From: Acrocarpospora pleiomorpha
GTDB taxonomy: Bacteria; Actinomycetota; Actinomycetes; Streptosporangiales; Streptosporangiaceae
Length of the DNA: 64,000 bases
NCBI RefSeq assembly: GCF_009687885.1
Contig: NZ_BLAF01000016.1
Coordinates: 103,093-167,092 of the forward strand
Direction of reading: 5' to 3'
A model generated the notes under the pieces. It made no database searches. It was not told the DNA's origin and was given only the letters and a program-made list of their open reading frames with translations. Shown here in pieces: positions 1 to 8,246 of the stretch. The position numbers and the translations under genes are program-made. Position 1 is the first letter of the stretch. Each line of letters opens with the position of its first letter.

Positions 1-1493
1 GTGGCCTCGTCCAGCACCAGGATCGGAGCGTCCTTGAGCAGGGCGCGGGCGATCGCGATGCGCTGGCGCTGGCCGCCCGAGAGGGTCAGCCCGCGCTCGC
101 TCACCGCGGTGGCGTAGCCGTCGGGCAGGCCGGCGATGAAGTCGTGAATGCTGGCAGCCTTCGCGGCCGCCACGACCTCCTCGTCGGTGGCGCCGGGGCG
201 GCCGAGGCGGATGTTGTCGGCGACGGTGCCGGTGAACAGGTAGGTGTCCTGGGCGACCACGGCCACCATCGCGCGCAGGTCGGCGAGCGCCGCCTCGCGC
301 ACGTCAACGCCGCCGATGCGCACGCTCCCCTCGGTGACGTCGAAGTAGCGCAGCAGCAGCGCGACGAGCGTCGTCTTGCCCGCGCCCGACGGCCCGACCA
401 CGGCGACGGTCTCGCCCGGCTCGATGTCCAGCGTGAAGGCACGCACCGCCGGGTGCTCGCGGCCCGGGTAGCGGAAGGTGACGTTGTCGAAGCTGACCCG
501 CGCGTCGCCCAGCGGCCTCGGCCGGTCGGGCTCGGTCACCAACTGGTCGGCCCGCAGCAGTTCGTCGATCTGCTTGCTGGAGGAGATGCCGCTGTATCCG
601 GCATGCCAGTACTTGGACAGGTCGCCCAGCGGGCGGAAGCACTCGCGGGCGAGCACCAGCACGATCAGCAGGGTGAGCACGTCGACCGAGCCCGCCGCCA
701 GCCGCATCGCCCCCACGCCGACCGCCAGGGCCGGCCCGGCCAGCAGGCCGAACGTGGTCACGCCGCTGTCGACCAGGGAGACCCCGAGCTGGCGCATCGT
801 GGCCTTGCGCAACTCCTCGGCGCGCTGCGACAAGGTTACCCGCTCCCTGGCCGAGGCGTTGAAGGCCTTGAGCGTGGCCATGCCCTGCATCACGTCGAGG
901 TAGTCGGAGCTGAGCCGGCCGTAGGCCTGCCAGTTCTCGTCGCCCTTGCGGGCCAGCGCCTTGTCCAGCAGGCGCGGCCCGAGCAGGATCAGCACGATGC
1001 AGACCGCGATCAGCGCGACCGAGATCGGATCGCGGGTGGCCAGGTAGACCAGGATGCCGACCGGGCCGATCAGGCACAACGCCACGGTCGGCAGATAGCG
1101 GCTGTAGTAGGCCTCCAGCGCCTCGACCCCGTCGACGAGCACCGTGCGGACGTCACCGCTGCGCTTCAGGGTCAGGTAGCCGGGCCCGAGGAGCAGCAGC
1201 TTGTCGTAGAGCCTGCCGCGGACGCGCTCCTTCACGGCCTGGGCCGTGCGCTGCGCCGCGACCTCGGCCAGCACGAGCAGCGCCAGCCTGACGGCCACCG
1301 CCACGGCCAGCCAGACCAGGAGCCAGACGCCGGACTCCAGGCCCTGGCCGGTGAGAAGGCGGGCGAGCACCTGGGCCACGAGCAGGCCCTGGGCGATGTG
1401 GGTCGCGGTCACGGCCAGGCCCAGCAGGATGTTGACGGTCAGGGGGAAGCGGATGTCGCCTGCCAGCGCCAGCAGGCGGCCATGCACCATCAT
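1..1493 (-). CDS. ABC exporter, fused membrane and ATPase domains, CydD/CydC-like (3' end outside window)
   Basis: The gene runs off the left edge; 497 codons are visible, with ATG at 1493. The N-terminal half has about six hydrophobic segments of an exporter transmembrane domain, beginning MMVHGRLLALAG. The C-terminal half has a Walker A GPSGAGKTT, the signature LSGGQRQR and a Walker B ILVLDEAT that ends at the window edge. The architecture matches single-chain half-transporters of the CydD/CydC and lantibiotic-exporter type, which work as homo- or heterodimers in the plasma membrane. It is the last visible gene of the minus-strand block that begins at the small precursor gene at 10.6 kb, so exporting the peptide product is a natural guess. 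A thiol or amino-acid exporter unrelated to the peptide is the main alternative. Confidence 0.85.
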   Translation of the reverse strand, partial: MMVHGRLLALAGDIRFPLTVNILLGLAVTATHIAQGLLVAQVLARLLTGQGLESGVWLLVWLAVAVAVRLALLVLAEVAAQRTAQAVKERVRGRLYDKLLLLGPGYLTLKRSGDVRTVLVDGVEALEAYYSRYLPTVALCLIGPVGILVYLATRDPISVALIAVCIVLILLGPRLLDKALARKGDENWQAYGRLSSDYLDVMQGMATLKAFNASARERVTLSQRAEELRKATMRQLGVSLVDSGVTTFGLLAGPALAVGVGAMRLAAGSVDVLTLLIVLVLARECFRPLGDLSKYWHAGYSGISSSKQIDELLRADQLVTEPDRPRPLGDARVSFDNVTFRYPGREHPAVRAFTLDIEPGETVAVVGPSGAGKTTLVALLLRYFDVTEGSVRIGGVDVREAALADLRAMVAVVAQDTYLFTGTVADNIRLGRPGATDEEVVAAAKAASIHDFIAGLPDGYATAVSERGLTLSGGQRQRIAIARALLKDAPILVLDEA

Positions 1494-1528
1494 GTCGGTC
1501 TCCGTCTCCGGCGCCGTGGCGCCAGGGC

Positions 1529-1921
1529 TCAGGTGTAGAGCTCCTCGTCGTGTTCGTTGATCTGGATCAGCAGCCCGTCGGGATCGGCGAAGACGACCGA
1601 GCGGCCGAACGCCTCGTCGGAGACGCCGCGCACGGGTTCGACGCCCGCCTCCCCCATCCGCTCGACTAGATCGTCCAGCGGCGCCGGGCTGACCAGGCAG
1701 AGCGTCACCCCGCCGGCGGGCACGGCGGTGTCGGGCTCGGCCGGCTCCGCGCCGGGCGGGCCCGGGTGGGCGGCGTGCAGGGCGATGAGCCCTCCCCCGG
1801 GGGCGGCGAGCTCGGCCCATTTCCCGCTACGCCCCTTGGCCCGGACGGTCAGCCCGAGCGTCTGGTAGAAGCCCAGCGACCGTTCCACGTCCGAGGCGTA
1901 GACCACGGGCATCACGATCAT
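1529..1921 (-). CDS. VOC-superfamily (glyoxalase/bleomycin-resistance fold) protein
   Basis: The 130-residue protein starts [20 protein letters not shown] and carries the usual end-of-domain signature with [13 protein letters not shown]. This is the length of a typical single VOC module with two beta-alpha-beta-beta-beta repeats. The ATG overlaps the stop of the preceding ribbon-helix-helix gene by four bases (ATGA), so the two are translationally coupled. VOC proteins include antibiotic-binding resistance proteins, isomerases and dioxygenases, and nothing here fixes the activity. Because it lies between an importer and an exporter in a likely RiPP locus, self-resistance by binding the product is possible but is inference. 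Confidence 0.8.
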   Translation of the reverse strand: MIVMPVVYASDVERSLGFYQTLGLTVRAKGRSGKWAELAAPGGGLIALHAAHPGPPGAEPAEPDTAVPAGGVTLCLVSPAPLDDLVERMGEAGVEPVRGVSDEAFGRSVVFADPDGLLIQINEHDEELYT

Positions 1922-2076
1922 GACTGCTCGTCCTCCGTCTCTCCGAGCCTGCTCAGGTGGTCGAGCAGGGCCTGCTCCACCAGCGCCGACAGGGTGACCC
2001 CGTGGTCGATGGCGGCGTGTTTGACCGCCCTGATCAGTTCGGGCGGGAGGTAGACGTTGAACTGCTGGCGTTTCAT
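1918..2076 (-). CDS. Small ribbon-helix-helix (CopG/Arc-like) DNA-binding protein
   Basis: This is a 52-residue protein starting [20 protein letters not shown]. The beta strand QQFNVYLP, then two amphipathic helices ([16 protein letters not shown] and [14 protein letters not shown]) fit the ribbon-helix-helix fold of CopG, Arc and antitoxin-type regulators. It starts 14 bases after the stop of the ATPase gene and its stop overlaps the VOC start. A perfect 6-bp-arm inverted repeat (2081-2096) lies just upstream of its start codon, as expected for an autoregulator. No toxin gene is adjacent, so a transcriptional repressor is more likely than an antitoxin. Confidence 0.7.
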   Translation of the reverse strand: MKRQQFNVYLPPELIRAVKHAAIDHGVTLSALVEQALLDHLSRLGETEDEQS

Positions 2077-2080
2077 AGCT

Positions 2081-2096
2081 TGCTAGCATACTAGCA
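2081..2096. promoter_or_regulatory. Inverted repeat, likely operator of the ribbon-helix-helix protein
   Basis: TGCTAG-CATA-CTAGCA is a perfect 6-bp-arm palindrome, 5 bp upstream of the 52-residue regulator's start. It also covers the last codons of the ATPase gene. Its position and symmetry suit a ribbon-helix-helix dimer-of-dimers site. Confidence 0.5.
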
Positions 2097-2786
2097 TCCG
2101 CCTGGTTCGAGGACACCCGCCTTCATCGGCCGCACCCGATCGCAGAGCACCCGCAGCATGTTCTCGTCGTGGCTGACCAGCACCAGCGCGGTGCCACCCG
2201 CCGCCACCTGCTTGAACAGGCGCAGGATCCCGGCCACGGTGGTGACGTCCAGCGCGCTGGTCGGCTCGTCGGCGACGACTGCGGCCGGCGCGGCCGCCAG
2301 CGCCCTGGCGATCGCCACCCGCTGGCACTGCCCGATCGACAGCTCCGACGGCGTCGCCTCCAGGTCGAGTCCGCTCAGGCCGACCGCCGCCAGCCGCTCA
2401 CCGGCCAGCGCGCGCCGCTCGGCCCCGGACGCTCGCCGGATGATCGCCACCGGCTCGGTGACGCTGCGCCAGATCGGCCAGCGCACGTCCAGGCTGCTGA
2501 ACGGGTTCTGGAAGATCGGCATCACATAGCCGGGACGGGGCGGGCGGCGGTGCCGCATGCCATATCGGCGCACCCAGGCGGGGGCGCCGCCCAGCAGCAC
2601 CTCGCCGGTGTCGGGCGGCTCGATCGCGGCGAGCAGGCGCAGCAGCGTGGACTTGCCCGAGCCGGAGGCCCCGTAGATGCCGACGATCTCGCCCTCGCGC
2701 ACAATCAGGTGGGCCTCGCGGAGCGCCGCGGTGGTGGCGTAGCGGCGGCTGACCCCGACGGCCTCGATGACCGGCTGCTCAGCCAT
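2091..2786 (-). CDS. ABC transporter ATPase, oligopeptide/nickel (DppF/NikE) type
   Basis: The protein has 231 residues with Walker A GASGSGKST, a slightly unusual signature LSIGQCQR (Ile for Gly, Cys for Gln), Walker B AAVVADEPTSALD and an H-loop LVLVSHDE. It lacks the C-terminal oligopeptide-type extension seen in the neighbouring ATPase, which is normal for the second ATPase of nik/dpp systems. Its ATG lies 8 bases inside the upstream ATPase gene, so it is in the same operon. It should pair with the 305-residue ATPase to drive uptake through the two permeases at 3.7-5.5 kb. Confidence 0.9.
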   Translation of the reverse strand: MAEQPVIEAVGVSRRYATTAALREAHLIVREGEIVGIYGASGSGKSTLLRLLAAIEPPDTGEVLLGGAPAWVRRYGMRHRRPPRPGYVMPIFQNPFSSLDVRWPIWRSVTEPVAIIRRASGAERRALAGERLAAVGLSGLDLEATPSELSIGQCQRVAIARALAAAPAAVVADEPTSALDVTTVAGILRLFKQVAAGGTALVLVSHDENMLRVLCDRVRPMKAGVLEPGGC

Positions 2787-3696
2787 GGCTCACCGCCCAG
2801 CAGGCGACGCCGTCGCGCATCGGCGGGACCTCGTCGGCGCAGCGCTCCCGCACGACGGGGCAGCGGGCCGCGAACGGGCACCCGGGGATCGTCTCCGTGG
2901 GAGCGGGGGGCCGGCCGGGCAGCGGCTCCGGCAGCCCCGCGCCCGGCCTCGGCACCGAGGCGACCAGCGCCGCCGTGTAGGGATGGCGGGGCGCGGCCAG
3001 CACCCCGGCCGCGTCGCCCACCTCCACCAGGCGCCCGCCGTACAGCACCCCGACCCGATCGGCGTGCTCGGCGATCAGAGCCAGGTCGTGGCTGATCAGG
3101 AGCAGGCTCGGGCTCGCCGCCCGCAGCGTGGTCAGCACCGAACCGGCCAGATCGGCGTCAAGCGCGCTGGTGGGCTCGTCGGCCACAACCAGTCTGGGCC
3201 GGTGAGCGACGGCCGCGGCGATGGTGGCCCGCTGGAGCATGCCGCCGCTCCACTGGTGGGGCCAGTCGCGTAACCGGACGGCCGCGTCGGGGATGCCCAT
3301 CTCGGCCACCAGCCGGGCCACCGCCCCCGGCGGCGGGGTCCGGCGGTGCGCCCGCCACGCCTGCGCGACGTGGTGGCCCACCCGGCGCAGCGGGTCGAAG
3401 GCGGTGACCGGGTCTTGCGGCACGTACCCCACCTCGATCCCGCGCACGGCCCGCAGGGTGCGCTTCGGCGCGCCGACGAGCTCGACCCCGCCGACCCGGA
3501 TCGAGCCCGCGCACCGGGCGTCCGGCGGCAGCAGCCCGAGCACCGCCCGGGCCAGCGACGTCTTCCCACAGCCCGACTCGCCCGCGAGCGCGAACGACTC
3601 GCCCGGCGCCACGCTCAGGTCGACCCCGCGCACGGCGCGGCCGCCGCCCGGATACCGCACGTCCAGCCCTGAGATGGTCAGCGCCGCCTCGCTCAT
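2779..3696 (-). CDS. ABC transporter ATPase, oligopeptide/nickel (DppD/NikD) type
   Basis: This 305-residue ATPase starts at MSEAALTISGLDVRY, its ATG overlapping the stop of the upstream permease (ATGA). Visible motifs are Walker A GESGCGKTS, signature WSGGMLQR, Walker B LVVADEPTSALD and switch SHDL. The C-terminal 50 residues form the oligopeptide-transporter extension with the conserved cysteines GCPFAARCP, RC and CW, as in DppD/OppD. It is one of two ATPases of a complete importer (binding protein, two permeases, two ATPases). Confidence 0.92.
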   Translation of the reverse strand: MSEAALTISGLDVRYPGGGRAVRGVDLSVAPGESFALAGESGCGKTSLARAVLGLLPPDARCAGSIRVGGVELVGAPKRTLRAVRGIEVGYVPQDPVTAFDPLRRVGHHVAQAWRAHRRTPPPGAVARLVAEMGIPDAAVRLRDWPHQWSGGMLQRATIAAAVAHRPRLVVADEPTSALDADLAGSVLTTLRAASPSLLLISHDLALIAEHADRVGVLYGGRLVEVGDAAGVLAAPRHPYTAALVASVPRPGAGLPEPLPGRPPAPTETIPGCPFAARCPVVRERCADEVPPMRDGVACWAVSHG

Positions 3697-4577
3697 CGCG
3701 CCCTCCGGGGGTCGGATACCTCCGCGGCGGCCTCGCCCAGCAGGATCGCGGCCAGGATGACCAGGACGATCGCCGCGGACGGGGCGAGCAGCAGCCACGG
3801 CGCCTGGGTCAGGTAGAGCCGGGAGTCGGACAGCATGACCCCCCACTCGGCGTCGGGCGGCTGCGCGCCAAGGCCGAGGAAGGACAGCCCGGTCACCGCC
3901 ATGATCGTGTGCCCGACGTCGAGGGCGGCGACCACCATCACGTGGGTGGCCGCGCCCGGCAGCAGGTGCGCCACGGCGGCCCGCGGCCAGCCCGCCCCGG
4001 CCAGCCTCGCGGTGACCACGTCGGGCCGCTCGCGGCCCGACCGCACGTAGCTGCGCGCCAGCCGGGCGTACGGCGGCCAGGCCGTCGCCGCCAGCGCGAT
4101 CACCAGGTTGCCGAAGCCCGGCCCGAGCGCGCCGAGCAGGGCCAGGGTCAGCACCACGCCGGGCACGGCGAGCGCCATGTCCACCGCCCGCATCGCGACC
4201 ACGTCGATGAGCCCGCCGGCGACCCCGGCCAGGGTGCCCACGATCAGCCCGGCGGCGACGCTGATCACCAGCACCAGCGCGGTCGCCAGCAGGGAACGGC
4301 TGCCGCCGTCGAGCAGGCGGGCGAGCTGGTCGCGGCCGAACTGGTCGGTGCCGAGCCAGTGGGCCGCGCTCGGGCCGCTCAGCACGTTGTCGAAGTCGGC
4401 CACGTCCGGCGCGTACGGCACCAGCGCCGGCCCGGCCAGGATGCCAAGCGCCCCCAGCACCAGGATGACCAGCGCGGCGCGGGCGTCGCGGCGTTTCAGC
4501 AGCCGGGCGAGCACCCCCCGGGCGGGCGGGGCGGTCGGCTCGGCCGGGGCCAGGCCGCGTCCGGTCAGGATGGTCAT
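3693..4577 (-). CDS. ABC transporter permease, DppC/NikC type
   Basis: The protein has 294 residues with an N-terminal cytoplasmic tail, a first membrane segment (ALVILVLGALGILAGP), the family motif LGTDQFGRD and about five further membrane segments. The EAA-type loop is visible around FLGLGAQPPDAEWG. It is translationally coupled by a 4-base overlap to both the upstream permease and the downstream ATPase. It forms half of the membrane channel of the importer. Confidence 0.93.
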   Translation of the reverse strand: MTILTGRGLAPAEPTAPPARGVLARLLKRRDARAALVILVLGALGILAGPALVPYAPDVADFDNVLSGPSAAHWLGTDQFGRDQLARLLDGGSRSLLATALVLVISVAAGLIVGTLAGVAGGLIDVVAMRAVDMALAVPGVVLTLALLGALGPGFGNLVIALAATAWPPYARLARSYVRSGRERPDVVTARLAGAGWPRAAVAHLLPGAATHVMVVAALDVGHTIMAVTGLSFLGLGAQPPDAEWGVMLSDSRLYLTQAPWLLLAPSAAIVLVILAAILLGEAAAEVSDPRRAR

Positions 4578-5515
4578 CGGCCGCTCCCCTCACGCAGTCT
4601 GGGATCGATCAGCGCGGTCGCCACGTCGGCGAGCAGGCTGATCGTGACCCAGGCCAGGCTCATTACCAGTGCGAAGCCTTGCACGACCGGCAGGTCTCTG
4701 GCCGTGACGGCCAGCACGATCTCGCGGCCCAGCCCCGGCCAGGAGAACACGTTCTCCACCACCGCCGCGCCGCCCAGCAGGAAACCAACCGTCATCGCCA
4801 GCACGGTGACGAACGGCACCGACGCGTTGGGCAGGGCGTGCACCACCAGCGCCCTGGCCCGGGAGGTGCCCCGCGCCGCGGCGACGGTGACGTGCTCGGA
4901 CCGCAGCCCCTCCAGCAGGCCGCCACGCAGCAGCCGAGACCAGCGGGCGATCGGATACAGCGCCAGCGCGGCGGCGGGCAGCCACACCTGCGACCAGCTG
5001 CCGTCGCTGACCACGCTCCCCGCGCCCAGACGTACGATCACGAACTCGATCAGCAGCAGCCCCGCCACGAACGACGGCAGCGCGGCCCCCAGCAGCGCGA
5101 TGTAACGTCCGGCCGCGTCCGGCCAGCGCCCGGGAGCCGCCGCACCCGCCAGCGCGAGCGGCAGCGAGACCACCAGGGCGAGCAGGACGGTGGCGAGCGT
5201 CAGCCGCAGCGTCGCCGGGGCGCGTTCGGCGATGACCCGCGTCACCGGCAGGTTCAGCCGGGTCGATTGGCCGAGGTCGCCCCGGACGACGCCGCCGAGC
5301 CAGCGCACGTACTGCTCGGGCAGCGGGCGGTCCAGGCCCAGGTCGGCGCGGGCCCGGGCGAGCTGTTCCTCCGTCGGCGCGGAAACGTGCCGCGCCTGGA
5401 GGTAACGCACGGCGGGGTCGCCGGGGGCGAGCGGGAGCAGGCCCCAGACCACCACGCTGGCCAGCAGCGCGGTGATCAGGGCCTGTCCGGTCCGTCTCGC
5501 CAGAGAAGGGATCAC
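4574..5515 (-). CDS. ABC transporter permease, DppB/NikB type
   Basis: This 313-residue permease has an N-terminal membrane segment, the family features LAPGDPAVRYL and LGLDRPLPEQYVRWL, then five more membrane segments ending ATALIDPRLREG. The start is an ATG overlapping the stop of the binding-protein gene by four bases. The B- and C-type permeases together define a peptide/opine/nickel-family importer. Sequence alone cannot separate peptide from metal-chelate uptake. Confidence 0.93.
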   Translation of the reverse strand: MIPSLARRTGQALITALLASVVVWGLLPLAPGDPAVRYLQARHVSAPTEEQLARARADLGLDRPLPEQYVRWLGGVVRGDLGQSTRLNLPVTRVIAERAPATLRLTLATVLLALVVSLPLALAGAAAPGRWPDAAGRYIALLGAALPSFVAGLLLIEFVIVRLGAGSVVSDGSWSQVWLPAAALALYPIARWSRLLRGGLLEGLRSEHVTVAAARGTSRARALVVHALPNASVPFVTVLAMTVGFLLGGAAVVENVFSWPGLGREIVLAVTARDLPVVQGFALVMSLAWVTISLLADVATALIDPRLREGSGR

Positions 5516-7101
5516 TGGCGTACGCTGAGCGCCGCATCGATGAAGACGAACCCGGCGTCGGGGACGAAGTCCGCGAAGGGCGCGCTGACCACGGCGTCGA
5601 CCGCCTTGAAGCCCAGCACCGCCGCGTAGGCCTTCTCGGAGATCAGGGTCTGCGCCTTGCCCAGATCCGCGCCGGCCTCCTCAAGCGTGGTCGACTGGAG
5701 GGTGCCGATCAGCCCGTCGAGCTCGGGGTCCTTGACCCCGCCGAAGTTGGCGCCGCCCTGGCTGCCCAGCCAGGCGGCCATCGAGTCGACCAGGTTGGGG
5801 CCGTCGAGCAGCACGAACAGGGTGGTGATCGTCCACTCCGCGGGCCAGGCCTTGGAGTCGTAGGCGTCGTCGACGCGTGCCATGGCGAGGTCGATGCCGA
5901 GCGGGCGCATCTGCTCGCGCAGGGCGATGCCGAACGCCTCCAGTTCGCTGTCGCCCGACTGGAAGAGGTAGGTCACGCGCAGCGGCTTGCCGTCCTTGGC
6001 CCGGATGCCGTCGGCGCCCGCCTGCCAGCCCGCCTGGTCCAGCAGCGCCGCGGCGGCCGCCGGGTCGGTGCGCTGGGTCGTGACAGCGAACGGCAGCGCC
6101 CCCGGCGCCACCGAGCCGGCCTGCGCGTAGACGCCGCCTCCGGCCACCACCGCGGGCAGCTTGGCGTAGTCGACGCCGAGCATGAACGCCTGCCGTACCG
6201 CGAGGTCGTCGAAGGGCGGGCGGGCCAGGTTGAACTGGGCGAAGACGCCGCGGTTGGCGACGGTCGCCCGCTTGTAGGTGAACGGCCCGCCCTGGGTGGC
6301 CGTCCGGGCGGTCTCGGCGGGCGGGGTGATCGCGATGTCGGCCTCACCGCTGCGCACCGCCGACACACGGGCGGTGGCGTCGGGCATGGCGAGCACCTTC
6401 ACCCCCGTCAAGGCCGGCTTGGTCCCCCAGTAGCCGGGGAAGGCCTCGGCCGAGATCGACTGCTGGTCGACGGCGACCGGCTTGAAGGGGCCGGTGTAGA
6501 TCCCGGCGGCGAGCAACTTGGCGTTGTCGTCGCCGGCCTGCTCGGCGGCGGCCACGTCGTAGATCATGTAGTAGCGCACCAGTGAGGCCAGGTCGCGCGG
6601 GACGGCCGCGCTGGGCTGCGGTGAGGTGAAGGTGACCTCCAGCGGGCCGGTCGCCTCGATCTCCGCCTTGGCGATGGAGTCGGTGCCGTACCCCTGGGTG
6701 ACCCGCTTCTCCAGGGCCGCCACCACGGCCTTGGCGTCGACCGCCTTGCCGCTGTGGAAGGTGACCCCTTCGCGCAGCGTCACCCGCCAGGTCTTCGGGT
6801 CGGTCCGCTCGAAGGAGGAGGCCAGCCACGGCTCGATCGTGCCGTCGGGGCGGGCCCGCAGCAGGTGCTCGGCGACGCCGTAACTGGCCAGGGCGTAGTG
6901 CCAGAAGCCGTCGGGCTTCAGGCTCACGCCGGTCTCGGGCACCGCGATGCGCACCTCGGTGGGGGCGGGCGAACTCGTGGCCGAACCGGCGGCCGGACTG
7001 TCGGCCGGATCCGCGGCGCAGGCGGGCGCTGCTATCAGTAACGCGGCCAGCAGGGCGCGAGCCAGACGGCTGCGGCCCTGCGGCCGGGCGGGCTTGTTCA
7101 T
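5512..7101 (-). CDS. Family-5 extracellular solute-binding lipoprotein (peptide/nickel type)
   Basis: The protein has 529 residues. The N-terminus is basic, then hydrophobic (ARALLAALLIAAPACA) with a lipobox-like APAC, so the mature protein is probably tethered to the outer face of the membrane. The body has the SBP_bac_5 layout: ASSFERTDPKTWRVTLREGV near the start and VFAQFNLARPPFDDLAVRQA in the middle. Members bind peptides, opines, haem or nickel/metallophore chelates. It is preceded by AGGAG close to the ATG and lies 74 bp after the glycosyltransferase-like gene on the same strand, so co-transcription with the RiPP genes is plausible. The ligand is unknown. Confidence 0.9.
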   Translation of the reverse strand: MNKPARPQGRSRLARALLAALLIAAPACAADPADSPAAGSATSSPAPTEVRIAVPETGVSLKPDGFWHYALASYGVAEHLLRARPDGTIEPWLASSFERTDPKTWRVTLREGVTFHSGKAVDAKAVVAALEKRVTQGYGTDSIAKAEIEATGPLEVTFTSPQPSAAVPRDLASLVRYYMIYDVAAAEQAGDDNAKLLAAGIYTGPFKPVAVDQQSISAEAFPGYWGTKPALTGVKVLAMPDATARVSAVRSGEADIAITPPAETARTATQGGPFTYKRATVANRGVFAQFNLARPPFDDLAVRQAFMLGVDYAKLPAVVAGGGVYAQAGSVAPGALPFAVTTQRTDPAAAAALLDQAGWQAGADGIRAKDGKPLRVTYLFQSGDSELEAFGIALREQMRPLGIDLAMARVDDAYDSKAWPAEWTITTLFVLLDGPNLVDSMAAWLGSQGGANFGGVKDPELDGLIGTLQSTTLEEAGADLGKAQTLISEKAYAAVLGFKAVDAVVSAPFADFVPDAGFVFIDAALSVRQ

Positions 7102-7175
7102 ATACGTGCTCCTCGCCGATCGAAATGCCGGATCGATGAGGTAGTCGATGGTTACGCCGCCCAGGTTCCAGGCCC

Positions 7176-8246
7176 TTACGGTCGCCGTGTCAGCACATGG
7201 TGCGCGAGCCGGTCGGCCGCCGTCGGCAGCCCGTCCCAGCTCATCGGCAGGAGGGCTGGACCCTCTACACGAACCAGGTAACGCCGCAGCTCATCAGCAA
7301 GATGAGGGGCGCCCGCCGCGACCAGTTCGGCGGCCCGTTCGATGAGTTCGGGCTCCGGCCTGCCCAGGACCGGTGCCAGGGCCGCGCTCTGCCCCGGCCA
7401 CCGGCAGACGTAGGGGTAGCTGCGGGCGGACAGCCGCTCCGTGGCCAGGACCGTGCTGATCGTGCAGCCCGGCTGGACGAACGGGGTGATCCGGGCCGCC
7501 GCGCATTCGTGCAGCGTGCTCATCCCGGCCGGGATGAGCACGTGCCGGGCCGACCGCAGAAGCGCGGCGTACTCGGCCGGGGGCACTGCGGCGCGCACCT
7601 CCACGGCCGGGTGGGCCCGCCACCGCGGCGGCACCAGGTCCACGAGATCCCTGCTGCCGCCCACGACCACCACGTGCGCCAGGCCCGCCTCCACGAGCAC
7701 AGGCAGCGCGGTGAAGAGGAACGAGCGGGCGAACGCGCCGACGTGATCGGCGCCACCCGGCATGGCCATGCCGCCGAACGCGACCACGGCCAGGCCGGAC
7801 CGGGGCTGCGCCGGCTCCGACCACAGTTCGTGGTCGATGAGCGGCGCGACCGGCTCACCGTGCCGGGGCCGCGCGAACCCGGCCTCCACCAGGTGGAAGC
7901 GCAGCCGCGCCGGATCGGGCAGCGCGGCCGGCCGGGCCAGCGGCCACATCCAGTCCAGTACGTCCACCACGCCGACCTCGTGCCCTTGCTCCACCGCCCA
8001 GGCGGCGAACTCGGGATTGGTGACCGAGACGACCAGCGAGCCGGGCGGCAACAGCCCGGCGCATCCCTGCGGCCACAGCGTGTCCGCGTCGTGCCAGGTG
8101 TAGGCCGGCCGCTCCCGTTGCAGGAAGCGGGCCGAGTCGCCGGTGGCCAGCACGTGCACGTCCTCCGCCGGGATCCGGGCGAGGGCGCGCAGTGCCGTGA
8201 CGGCCGGCCCGAACCCGAGGTTGGGCACCTCGACGTAGATCGTCAT
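7176..8246 (-). CDS. GT-B-like glycosyltransferase (MurG/cytosylglucuronate-synthase-like), partner of YcaO
   Basis: The protein has 356 residues and starts MTIYVEVPNLGFGPAVTALR with an ATG that overlaps the YcaO stop (ATGA). The C-terminal half resembles GT-B nucleotide-sugar domains: a Rossmann-like LAVVAFGGMAMPGG, VVVVGGSRDL, then the acceptor/donor loop HVLIPAGMSTLHECAAARI followed by FVQPG. The N-terminal half is divergent. Tight coupling to the cyclodehydratase suggests it works on the same peptide, for example by O-glycosylating a Ser or Thr. A non-catalytic partner role cannot be excluded. Fold recognition is moderate and the function is inferred. Confidence 0.65.
   Translation of the reverse strand: MTIYVEVPNLGFGPAVTALRALARIPAEDVHVLATGDSARFLQRERPAYTWHDADTLWPQGCAGLLPPGSLVVSVTNPEFAAWAVEQGHEVGVVDVLDWMWPLARPAALPDPARLRFHLVEAGFARPRHGEPVAPLIDHELWSEPAQPRSGLAVVAFGGMAMPGGADHVGAFARSFLFTALPVLVEAGLAHVVVVGGSRDLVDLVPPRWRAHPAVEVRAAVPPAEYAALLRSARHVLIPAGMSTLHECAAARITPFVQPGCTISTVLATERLSARSYPYVCRWPGQSAALAPVLGRPEPELIERAAELVAAGAPHLADELRRYLVRVEGPALLPMSWDGLPTAADRLAHHVLTRRP

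Noticed and set aside
144..1538. 464-codon plus-strand open frame
   Set aside because: It is antisense to the ABC exporter, is rich in Gln/Arg/His as mirror frames of GC-rich genes are, and has no recognisable domain.
5512..7101. Calling the importer a nickel transporter outright
   Set aside because: The binding protein and permeases belong to a family that also carries peptides and opines, and no ligand-specific residues could be read.
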